Shown piece after piece: positions 33,504 through 41,235 of a stretch of 64,000 bases of DNA. Below the pieces are notes generated by a model. The model ran no database searches. It worked only from the letters and a program-made list of their open reading frames with translations, and was not told the DNA's origin. The stretch lies in contig NZ_PPTQ01000014.1 in the NCBI RefSeq assembly GCF_003340345.1, forward strand, positions 1 through 64,000, given 5' to 3'. Position numbers and translations under genes: made by a program. The DNA comes from Paraeggerthella hongkongensis. GTDB taxonomy: Bacteria; Actinomycetota; Coriobacteriia; Coriobacteriales; Eggerthellaceae. Positions within the stretch are counted from its first letter, which is position 1. Every line of letters begins with the position of its first letter.

Positions 33504-35153
33504 ATGCGAGACTGTATGCACTTGAACCGATCAAAGCACTTCGACGTCCTGGTGATAGGTTGCGGCATAGCCGGAACCATGGCGGCGATCTCGGCAGCAC
33601 GCGCGGGCGCGCGCACGGCAATCGCCTGTCTAGGGCCCTTGTTCTCGGGTTCGAGCTTCTACCCGGGCACCTGGGGCCTAGGACTCATCGGCCCCGAGTC
33701 GCCCTCCGACGAAGCCGATCTTGCAAGCTGCATTCTCGATGTGGGCTGCGGCATGGCCGACCCCGCGCTGGTCGCGTCGTTCGTCAGCGGCATCTCCGAC
33801 GGAATCGAGCAGCTGGAAGCGCTTGGCGTGACGCTCAAGAAGCCGCAAAATGCGCAGGAACGCGAGTTCATCCCCTGCTTCGATCGCAAGCACCGGCTGT
33901 GGCGCGGCATCGAACGCAACCCCTTCGAGCAGGCCGCAACCGCCGAGCTTGCGCGCTTGAACGTCGTCGCGCTTTCCCCTTGGGAACTAATCGACCTGGT
34001 CGTCCACGAAAAGGAGATCGCGGGCGCCGTGCTGTTCGACCATGCGGCGCAGTCGTTCGAGCTGGTCGCATGCGGTGCCGTCGTGCTGGCAACGGGCGGC
34101 TACGGCGGACTGTTCGAGCGTCGGCTCACGGCGGACGACGTGCAGGGAACCGCCCAAGCCCTTGCGCTGCGCAGCGGCTGCACGCTTGTCAACCTGGAGT
34201 TCATGCAGATGATGCCCGGCCTCGTCCGCCCGAAAAGCGGCATCGTGTTCAACGAGAAAACGTTTCGCTTCGCCCAGTTGCTCGACGCCGAGGGACGCGA
34301 CGCGCTGCGCGAGGTCGAAAACGCTCGGCTTGCGTTGGAAGCGCGTTCGGGACACGGACCCTTCACGGCCCGGCTCGCATCGCGCGACGTGGATCTTGCG
34401 CTGGCGAACGCAGGTCCGAGCGGCCTGAACGTGCGCTACCGTCTTGACGGCACCTCCCCGCTGCCCGAGTTCGTGCGCACGTACTTCGACTGGCTGGAGC
34501 GAGACCGCGACATCCGAATCGACGACGAATTGGCCATCGCCCCGTACGCCCATGCGGCGAACGGGGGCATCCTCATCGACGAGCATGCGGCAACCGGCGT
34601 TGACGGGCTTTACGCCTGCGGCGAGGCAACCGGCGGCATGCACGGCGCCGACCGCATCGGCGGCCTTTCAAGCGCGAACGGCATCGTGTTCGGCCTGCGA
34701 GCAGGAGCATCGGCGGCAGCCCGTGCCGCAAGGGCGAATCCGCGAAGCAGCCGCCCACCGCATGCTCGCGCCGCCTTTGAAGGAATCGGCATCGAGCACG
34801 GCTCGGACATCAGAAAAGCGCTGAGGCGCATCATGACCGACAGCTGCATGATCGCAAGAAGCGAGCGCGGCTTGAGTGCAGCCCGGGAAGCCCTGGAGAA
34901 CTTGACCGCGCAAGCCGAATCCGAAAAACGCCGAACCGAAGACCCGCGCCAGGTTGCGGGAGCGGCGCGCATCACGGCCCAGCTGACGCTTGCGCGATCC
35001 ATCGTGGAAGCGGCGCGCACGCGCACCGAAAGCCGCGGGGCGCACTATCGCCTCGACTTCCCCGCCTCGGATCCCGCTCAAGCGCGGCCGCTTGCCGTCA
35101 GCCTGGGAAGGAACGGCAGCCCCGTAGCGCGGCCGCTGCACCAACGCCGCTGA
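33504..35153 (+). CDS. FAD-dependent dehydrogenase related to L-aspartate oxidase / fumarate reductase flavoprotein
   Basis: 549 residues, cytoplasmic (no signal peptide). The FAD site is at the N-terminus (FDVLVIGCGIAGTMAAISAARAG), followed by VVLATGGYGGLFERR, the substrate-domain segment VNLEFMQMMPGLVRPKSG, YAHAANGGILIDEHAATGVDGLYACGEATGGMHGADRIGG and a C-terminal helical domain (SEKRRTEDPRQVAGAARITAQLTLARSIVEAARTRTESRGAHYR). The layout is that of NadB and SdhA/FrdA. nadA and nadC are not adjacent, so NAD synthesis is possible but not shown. The start may be ATG 33504 or ATG 33516; neither has a strong ribosome binding site. Confidence 0.82.
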   Translation: MRDCMHLNRSKHFDVLVIGCGIAGTMAAISAARAGARTAIACLGPLFSGSSFYPGTWGLGLIGPESPSDEADLASCILDVGCGMADPALVASFVSGISDGIEQLEALGVTLKKPQNAQEREFIPCFDRKHRLWRGIERNPFEQAATAELARLNVVALSPWELIDLVVHEKEIAGAVLFDHAAQSFELVACGAVVLATGGYGGLFERRLTADDVQGTAQALALRSGCTLVNLEFMQMMPGLVRPKSGIVFNEKTFRFAQLLDAEGRDALREVENARLALEARSGHGPFTARLASRDVDLALANAGPSGLNVRYRLDGTSPLPEFVRTYFDWLERDRDIRIDDELAIAPYAHAANGGILIDEHAATGVDGLYACGEATGGMHGADRIGGLSSANGIVFGLRAGASAAARAARANPRSSRPPHARAAFEGIGIEHGSDIRKALRRIMTDSCMIARSERGLSAAREALENLTAQAESEKRRTEDPRQVAGAARITAQLTLARSIVEAARTRTESRGAHYRLDFPASDPAQARPLAVSLGRNGSPVARPLHQRR

Positions 35154-35160
35154 AACCGCA

Positions 35161-35583
35161 TCACGAACGTACTGCCGGGATCATCGCCAGGTCGGCCAAC
35201 GTCACGCCGTCGACATAGTCCTCGATCGTCTTGTCAAGACCGGCCCAGAAACGAACGGTGGTGCACTCCGACAAGCGCGGACATCGATCGTCGCCGTCAA
35301 GGCCCATGCACGCCACCGGAGCCGTGCTGCCTTCCACCACGCGCAGCACGTCCCCGGCCCTGATGGCGGCAGGATCGCTTGCCAATACGTAGCCGCCTCC
35401 CTTTCCGCGGACGCTGCGAAGCAGCCCCGCCTGAACGAGCGGACGAGCAAGCTGCTCAAGGTACTTGAACGAGATATCCTCCCGCTCGGCAACCTCGCGC
35501 AGGGCAACCTTCGCACCGTCGCCCGCCTGAGCTACGTACACCATAAGCCGCAAAGCATAGCGACCCTTTGTCGATACGAGCAT
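35161..35583 (-). CDS. Rrf2-family Fe-S-type repressor, probable regulator of suf
   Basis: 140 residues: a winged helix (MLVSTKGRYALRLMVYVAQ..., recognition helix ISFKYLEQLARPLVQAGLLRSVRGKGGGY) and a cysteine trio C92, C101, C107 (ACMGLDGDDRCPRLSEC) spaced like the cluster ligands of IscR and related Rrf2 sensors. It is divergently transcribed from sufCBDSU, and a large inverted repeat overlaps the shared promoter region. Inference: it reports Fe-S status and represses suf and itself. GGAAGGAG precedes the ATG. Confidence 0.9.
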   Translation of the reverse strand: MLVSTKGRYALRLMVYVAQAGDGAKVALREVAEREDISFKYLEQLARPLVQAGLLRSVRGKGGGYVLASDPAAIRAGDVLRVVEGSTAPVACMGLDGDDRCPRLSECTTVRFWAGLDKTIEDYVDGVTLADLAMIPAVRS

Positions 35584-35680
35584 TGAAACTCCTTCCCTCT
35601 ACGCCGCACGAACTCCGGCGGAATCAGCGCACCGGCCACCTGCCGGGCACCGAACGTTTTGCATAAATTCTATCAACTTT

Positions 35681-35729
35681 CTAGGATTACTGCTTGACTT
35701 TTCACAGTATCGGATTATTTTAATCCTAG
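35681..35729. promoter_or_regulatory. suf promoter bracketed by a 9-bp inverted repeat (probable Rrf2 operator)
   Basis: CTAGGATTA (35681-35689) and TAATCCTAG (35721-35729) are perfect inverted copies 31 bp apart. Between them lie TTGACT (35694-35699) and TATTTT (35716-35721), spacer 16, forming the rightward suf promoter. The left copy also overlaps a minus-strand TAGAAT that could be the -10 of the regulator gene, so one bound protein could shut both promoters. Confidence 0.7.
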
Positions 35730-35820
35730 TAAAGCTATATGATTAAATCACGACGAGAGATTTCGGGCAATGCACCTACCAAGACAGGCCACCCGCCCCG
35801 AAAACGAAAGGAACGTTCGT

Positions 35821-36648
35821 ATGACCGAAAAGAGCACGCTCCTGTCCGTACAGGGGCTTACCGCCTCAGCCAACGAAACAGTTATTCTCGATGCCATACA
35901 TTTGGATATCGGATCAGGTGAAACCCACGTCATCATGGGCCCGAACGGCGCCGGCAAGTCAACGCTCGGCCACGTTGTCATGGGCAGTCCCGTCTACACG
36001 GTCGAAAGCGGAACGGTGGAATTCGACGGCCAGGACATCACCGACCTCGCCCCGGACAAGCGCTCGCGCGCAGGGCTGTTCCTGAGCTTTCAGGCGCCGG
36101 TCGAGATACCGGGCGTCCCCGTTTCCAGTTTCCTGCGCGCCACCACGGCGGGTCGCGAAGGGCTCGATATGAAGGGCAAGCTGTTCCGCAAGCACGTGCG
36201 CGACCTTGCGCAAGAGCTGGACATGGATCCCGCCTACCTCGACCGAGAGCTGGGCGTGGGCTTCTCCGGCGGCGAGAAGAAGAAGCTCGAGATGTTGCAG
36301 CTTTTGCTGCTGCGTCCGAAATTGGCCATTCTGGACGAAACGGACTCCGGCCTTGACGTCGATGCCCTGGGCGTGGTCTCGCGAGGCATCGATGCGTACC
36401 GTCGCTCGTGCGAGGGCACGCTGGCCATCATCACCCACAACACTCGCATCCTGGAGCGGCTGGACATCGACCGCGTCCACGTGCTGGTGCGCGGACGCAT
36501 CGTCGAAAGCGGGGACGCGTCGCTCATCCGCGAGATAGACTCCCACGGTTTCGAGCGCTTCGAGCTCATGGATCAGGCCAACGACGCTCCCGTCGATGCG
36601 GCGAGCACCGGTTGCGATGCGCAGCATGGCTGCACCGCAACCGCGTAG
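35821..36648 (+). CDS. sufC: Fe-S assembly ATPase SufC
   Basis: The 275-residue ABC-type ATPase of the SufBCD scaffold. Walker A GPNGAGKST, the SufC-typical LFLSFQAPVEIPGV loop, signature FSGGEKKKLEMLQLLLL and Walker B LAILDETDSGLDVDAL are all present. It ends in a Cys-containing tail (TGCDAQHGCTATA) longer than in E. coli SufC. AAAGGA precedes the ATG. First gene of sufCBDSU; sufB follows after 10 nt. Confidence 0.96.
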   Translation: MTEKSTLLSVQGLTASANETVILDAIHLDIGSGETHVIMGPNGAGKSTLGHVVMGSPVYTVESGTVEFDGQDITDLAPDKRSRAGLFLSFQAPVEIPGVPVSSFLRATTAGREGLDMKGKLFRKHVRDLAQELDMDPAYLDRELGVGFSGGEKKKLEMLQLLLLRPKLAILDETDSGLDVDALGVVSRGIDAYRRSCEGTLAIITHNTRILERLDIDRVHVLVRGRIVESGDASLIREIDSHGFERFELMDQANDAPVDAASTGCDAQHGCTATA

Positions 36649-36658
36649 GGAGGAAGCC

Positions 36659-38071
36659 ATGACAAAGCAACGAACGCACGTCGACGACATCGACCGCAGT
36701 CTCTACGATTTCGCAAACGACGAAACCGGCATCGAACGCCTTGATGCGGGCCTTACGCCGTCCATCGTGCGCGAGATCTCCGAACGCAAGAACGAACCTG
36801 CATGGATGCTGGACTTTCGCCTGCAATCCCTCGATACGTACCATCGCATGAAAAACCCTGACTGGGGACCCGGGCTGGACGGTCTCGACATGGACGACAT
36901 CGCCACGTACGTAAAGCCCCGCACGGAAATGCAAAGCGATTGGGACAGCCTTCCCGACGACGTCAAAAACACGTTCGACCGCCTGGGAATACCCGAAGCG
37001 GAGCGCGAGTACCTTGCCGGCGTGGGAGCGCAATACGATTCCGAGCTGGTCTACCACAGCATGCAAGACACCGCGGCCGGTATGGGCATCGTCTACTCCG
37101 GCATCGAAGAGGCGCTGTTGAATCCGGATTGGGAGCCGCTCATCAAGGAAAAATTCATGACGCTCATCCCGCCCACCGATCACAAGTTCGCCGCGCTGCA
37201 TGGCGCAGTGTGGAGCGGCGGATCGTTCGTCTACGTTCCGAAGGGCGTGAAGCTCGACTTCCCCCTGCAAAGCTACTTCCGCTTGAACGCGAAGGGAGCC
37301 GGCCAGTTCGAGCACACGCTCATCATCGTGGAAGACGGTGCTGACCTGCACTTTATCGAGGGCTGTTCCGCCCCGAAGTACAACGTGGCCAACCTGCACG
37401 CCGGCGCGGTAGAGCTGTTCGTCGGCAAGAACGCGCGCCTGCGCTATTCGACCATCGAGAACTGGTCGAAGAACATGTACAACCTCAACACCAAGCGCGC
37501 CCGCGTAGACGAAGGCGGATCCGTGGAATGGATCAGCGGATCCTTCGGCAGCCACGTGGGCTACCTCTATCCCATGTCCATCCTTGCCGGGCGGAAAAGC
37601 ACTTGCACGTTCACCGGCATCACCTTCGCCGGAGCGGGGCAGAACCTCGACACGGGCTGCAAAGTGGTGCTTGCCGCGCCCGACACGTCCGCGTCCATTG
37701 AAACGAAATCCATCTCGAAAGGCGGCGGCATCTCGACGTTCAGGTCCTCCATCGTAGCTACCGAAGCGGCGAAAGGATCCGCGGCCAGCGTGTCGTGCCA
37801 GTCGCTCATGCTCGACGACCTCAGCCGCTCGGACACCATCCCGGCCATGGACATCCGCTGCAAGCACGTGGACATCGGCCACGAGGCCACCATCGGCCGC
37901 ATCGGAGACGACAAGGTCTTCTACCTGATGAGCCGCGGCGTATCCGAGGAAGAGGCGCGCACGATGATCGTGAACGGCTTCGCCGACCCCGTGTCGAAGG
38001 AGCTGCCCCTTGAGTACGCCGTGGAAATGAACAACCTGATCAAGCTTGAAATGGAAGGGGCCATCGGATAA
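36659..38071 (+). CDS. sufB: Fe-S scaffold protein SufB
   Basis: 470 residues, the core scaffold on which clusters are built. The beta-helix body contains PPTDHKFAALHGAVWSGGSFVYVPKGV, FIEGCSAPKY and the C-terminal segment GRIGDDKVFYLMSRGVSEEEARTMIVNGFADPV, all typical of SufB. GGGAGGAAG lies just upstream of ATG 36659; its stop overlaps the start of sufD by one base (TAATG). Confidence 0.97.
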   Translation: MTKQRTHVDDIDRSLYDFANDETGIERLDAGLTPSIVREISERKNEPAWMLDFRLQSLDTYHRMKNPDWGPGLDGLDMDDIATYVKPRTEMQSDWDSLPDDVKNTFDRLGIPEAEREYLAGVGAQYDSELVYHSMQDTAAGMGIVYSGIEEALLNPDWEPLIKEKFMTLIPPTDHKFAALHGAVWSGGSFVYVPKGVKLDFPLQSYFRLNAKGAGQFEHTLIIVEDGADLHFIEGCSAPKYNVANLHAGAVELFVGKNARLRYSTIENWSKNMYNLNTKRARVDEGGSVEWISGSFGSHVGYLYPMSILAGRKSTCTFTGITFAGAGQNLDTGCKVVLAAPDTSASIETKSISKGGGISTFRSSIVATEAAKGSAASVSCQSLMLDDLSRSDTIPAMDIRCKHVDIGHEATIGRIGDDKVFYLMSRGVSEEEARTMIVNGFADPVSKELPLEYAVEMNNLIKLEMEGAIG

Positions 38072-39327
38072 TGGAAACCCTCACGATAGAACACGCGAAC
38101 GCCATGCCCGCCCCCACGTGGCACAGGCTTCGCATGAACGATGCGGACATCGAGCTGCCCGCCAACTTGAAGCATGCGCGCTGCGTGGAGACGCTTGCGC
38201 CGTCGTCGCTCGTCGGCAAGGCGAACGCGTTCGACCATGCGCTCGAACGCGCCCAGGCAGCGCTCGACGAAAGGACGCCCGCGTCGGAAGCCGAGCCTCG
38301 AGCCATCGTCGCGGCAGCCTGCGGCACGACCAACCCCGCCGACCTGGACGTTCCCGCGCTTACCCCCTTTCAGCGGGTCGCCGCCGAAAGGGAGCTGGAA
38401 AACAGCATGGTGGAGGCATTTGAAACGGGCATGGGCCGTCAAGCACGGGAATATCTTGAATTCGCAGCAGGAGAGCCCATCGTGCTGGCCACGAGCCCTG
38501 GGGAAACCGCGCGCGCATCCATTCGCATCGAAGGCGTTGGCGGCGCGGTCAACGCAGCCGCCATCGACCTGGTCGCGGCGCCGAACTCGTCGCTTGCGCT
38601 TACCGTCACGATGGACTCCCCCCGTGCGGGCGAAGGCGTGGTCGGGACGCGCATCCGCGCGTTCGTCGGCGAAAACGCCCGCATCGACCTTGCTTGCACG
38701 CAAACGCTCGACGACTCCTGGACGGCGCTCGACGACACCGGCATCGTGCTCGACCGAAACGCCCGCATGACCGTGCGCCACGTTGTGCTGGGCGCGGGCC
38801 GCAGCTACACGGGCCTCGCGGCCGACCTGCGAGGAGACGACGCGCGTCTGGATGCGGACACGCGCTACCTGGGGCACGCCCAAGAGCAGCGAGACTTCAA
38901 CTACGTGGCGCATCAGCGGGGACGACGCACCGCCTGCGCCTTCAACGCCAACGGCGTGCTGGCCGGAGCGTCCTCGAAAACGCTGCGCGGGACCATCGAG
39001 CTTGTGCACGGATGCAAGGGATCCGAAGGGTCCGAGCAGGAAACCGTGCTTCTTGCCGACGAGCGCGTGGAGAATCGCACGGTGCCCGTGATCCTCTGCG
39101 ACGAAGACGACGTAGCCGGAAACCACGGTGCCACGATCGGGCACGTGCGCCCGGAGCAGCTGTTCTACCTGGCCAGCCGAGGGGTGTCCCCCGACGCAGC
39201 CGAGCGTCTGTTCGTCACCGCCACGTTCGAAGAGGCGGCGCTCAGCGCCAAGGACGACCAAGCGCGCGCCGCCGTAACCCGCCTAGCCACTGCGCGCGGC
39301 ATCGTTTTCGAGGAGGCAACCGCATGA
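38071..39327 (+). CDS. sufD: Fe-S assembly protein SufD
   Basis: 418 residues, paralogue of SufB and partner in the SufBC2D complex. The C-terminus has the diagnostic HVRPEQLFYLASRGVSPDAAERLFVTATFEEAAL, preceded by EDDVAGNHGATIGHV. The N-terminal 130 residues are more diverged, as usual for SufD. Coupled to sufB (one-base overlap) and sufS (ATGA overlap). Confidence 0.94.
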   Translation: METLTIEHANAMPAPTWHRLRMNDADIELPANLKHARCVETLAPSSLVGKANAFDHALERAQAALDERTPASEAEPRAIVAAACGTTNPADLDVPALTPFQRVAAERELENSMVEAFETGMGRQAREYLEFAAGEPIVLATSPGETARASIRIEGVGGAVNAAAIDLVAAPNSSLALTVTMDSPRAGEGVVGTRIRAFVGENARIDLACTQTLDDSWTALDDTGIVLDRNARMTVRHVVLGAGRSYTGLAADLRGDDARLDADTRYLGHAQEQRDFNYVAHQRGRRTACAFNANGVLAGASSKTLRGTIELVHGCKGSEGSEQETVLLADERVENRTVPVILCDEDDVAGNHGATIGHVRPEQLFYLASRGVSPDAAERLFVTATFEEAALSAKDDQARAAVTRLATARGIVFEEATA

Positions 39328-40550
39328 GCGTCGACATCGCCGCCAATCCGTACCGCAAGGGCTTTCCGCTGCTCGAGGCAAACCCGAGCCTGGCCTTTCT
39401 GGACAGCGCCGCCACGGCGCAGCGGCCTGCTGCGGTTCTGGACGCCCAACGCGCATTCTACGAGACCATGAACGCGAATGCCCTGCGCGGCCTCTACCGG
39501 CTTTCAGTGGACGCCACCCAGGCCATCGACCAGGCTCGTGCGAGCATCGCGCGCTTCATCGGCTCGCACGATGCGCGCGAGCTGGTGTTTTGCCGAAACG
39601 CCAGCGAAGCGCTCAACCTGGTCGCAAAGGCTTTCGCACCCACGGTGCTCGAGCCGGGCGACGAAGTGTGCGTCACCATCATGGAGCACCATTCGAACCT
39701 CGTCCCGTGGCAGCAAGCATGCCGCAACGCAGGGGCCAGCCTCGTGTACCTGTACCCCGACGAAAACGGCGTGATCACGGACCAGGAGCTGGATGCCAAA
39801 ATAGGGCCGAAGACCAAGATCGTGGCTGCCGCGCACGTATCGAACGTTCTCGGGATCGAGAACCCTCTGGCGGCCATGGCCGAGCGCGTCCACGCTCAGG
39901 GGGGCTACCTGGTGGTCGACGGCGCCCAGTCGGTGCCCCACATGCCCGTGGACGTGCACGCGATTGGCTGCGACTTCTTCGCGTTCTCGGCGCATAAAGC
40001 GTTCGGACCCTTTGGCGTGGGCATGCTCTGGGGCAGCCTGGATCTGCTTGAAGAGATGCCCCCGTTTCTCACGGGCGGCGAGATGATCTCGTCGGTCACG
40101 CAGATCGATGCCGTCTGGGCTCCCGTGCCCGAAAAGTTCGAAGCGGGCACGCAGGACGCCGCGGGCATCGCCGCATCCGCTGCGGGCATCGCGTATATCG
40201 AGAGCATCGGCTGGGATGCCGTGCAAGCGCGCGAGCAGGCGCTCGTGCGTGCATGCATGGATCGTTTGGCGAAGCTTCCCTACGTCCGCGTTCTCGGTCA
40301 CCCCGACCCGGCGCAGCACCACGGCGCCGTCAGCTTCAACGTAGACGGCATACACCCGCACGACGTGGCCAGCATCCTCGACGAGCACAACGTTGCGATC
40401 CGTGCTGGTCAACATTGCGCGCAGCCGCTGCTGACATGGCTGGGAGAAGAGTCGTGCTGCCGAGCCTCGTTGGCGCTCTACAACGACGAAAGCGATATCG
40501 AGGCGCTGATCGCCGGGCTGGAAACCGTATGGAGGACTTTCAATGGCTAG
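39324..40550 (+). CDS. sufS: Cysteine desulfurase SufS
   Basis: 408 residues, PLP enzyme that takes sulfur from cysteine. Visible: IMEHHSNLVPWQ, the aspartate strand YLVVDGAQSVPHMPVDV, the PLP lysine in FFAFSAHKAFGPFGVGMLWG, RAGQHCAQPLL and the active-site cysteine loop GEESCCRASLALYNDESDIEAL of class II desulfurases. ATG 39324 overlaps the sufD stop. An adjacent second Cys beside the catalytic one (SCCR) is mildly unusual. Confidence 0.96.
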   Translation: MSVDIAANPYRKGFPLLEANPSLAFLDSAATAQRPAAVLDAQRAFYETMNANALRGLYRLSVDATQAIDQARASIARFIGSHDARELVFCRNASEALNLVAKAFAPTVLEPGDEVCVTIMEHHSNLVPWQQACRNAGASLVYLYPDENGVITDQELDAKIGPKTKIVAAAHVSNVLGIENPLAAMAERVHAQGGYLVVDGAQSVPHMPVDVHAIGCDFFAFSAHKAFGPFGVGMLWGSLDLLEEMPPFLTGGEMISSVTQIDAVWAPVPEKFEAGTQDAAGIAASAAGIAYIESIGWDAVQAREQALVRACMDRLAKLPYVRVLGHPDPAQHHGAVSFNVDGIHPHDVASILDEHNVAIRAGQHCAQPLLTWLGEESCCRASLALYNDESDIEALIAGLETVWRTFNG

Positions 40551-40989
40551 CATCTACACCGCAGCGCTCATGGAGCACAATGCGCACCCCGACTACAAGT
40601 ACCAGATGGACGAGCCCACGTGCACGCACGACGGCGTGAACCCCAGTTGCGGCGACGAGCTGACGCTGGCGCTGCGCCTGAGGGGCGACGTGATCGAAGA
40701 AGCCGCCTTCACCGGCCACGGCTGCGCCGTGAGCCAGGCGGCAGCCGACATGATGGCCGACCTGATCACCGGCGAAACCATCGCCGAAGCGCAGCGCCTT
40801 TCCAGCCTCTACCTGGACATGATCAAGGGTCGCCCGCTCACCGACGAAGAGCGCGCCGACCTCGACGAGGCCGCCGAGCTCGAGTCCATCGCCCGCATGC
40901 CCGCCCGCGTCAAGTGCGCCGAGCTTGCCTGGCGCACGCTGGAGAAGCTGCTCGAGCAGGAGACGGCGGCAGGACGCGAGGCGCAGTGA
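40543..40989 (+). CDS. sufU: SufU-type sulfur transfer protein
   Basis: 148 residues of the IscU-like fold, Zn-binding sulfurtransferase that receives sulfur from SufS. Ligands are C36 (NPSCGDE, with D38), C61 (GHGCAVSQA) and C125 (RVKCAELAW); the 18-22-residue insertion distinguishing SufU from IscU is present (about 95-118). It overlaps sufS by 8 nt. Last gene of the operon. Confidence 0.95.
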   Translation: MASIYTAALMEHNAHPDYKYQMDEPTCTHDGVNPSCGDELTLALRLRGDVIEEAAFTGHGCAVSQAAADMMADLITGETIAEAQRLSSLYLDMIKGRPLTDEERADLDEAAELESIARMPARVKCAELAWRTLEKLLEQETAAGREAQ

Positions 40990-41053
40990 CGTCGAAACGA
41001 CAGCGCGCACTCGTTCCACCACTGCACGGGTCGTGCGGATGCTTTTGGCAAAG

Positions 41054-41086
41054 AAGGGGCGCCTCCGTCAGACGGGGGCGCCCCTT
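41054..41086 (+). terminator. Terminator of the suf operon
   Basis: A 14-bp stem with one G-T pair (41054-41067 with 41073-41086) and a 5-nt loop, ending in TTTC, 65 nt past the sufU stop. Confidence 0.8.
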
Positions 41087-41235
41087 TCATGCCGCTACTC
41101 GGCATAGTCGTGGAGCACAGCCTCGATGTTGTTGCCCTCGAGTTCGTAGACGAACGCCGCATAGTAGCCAGGATGATAGTCGCGGAGACCGAACGCGCCG
41201 TTATCGGCGCCGCCAGCGTGAAGCCACAACCGACT

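Noticed and set aside
35161-35583. Rrf2 protein as CymR (cysteine metabolism) rather than an Fe-S sensor
   Set aside because: Three Cys with IscR-like spacing and divergence from suf favour an Fe-S sensor, although the shared cysK motif keeps a mixed role open.
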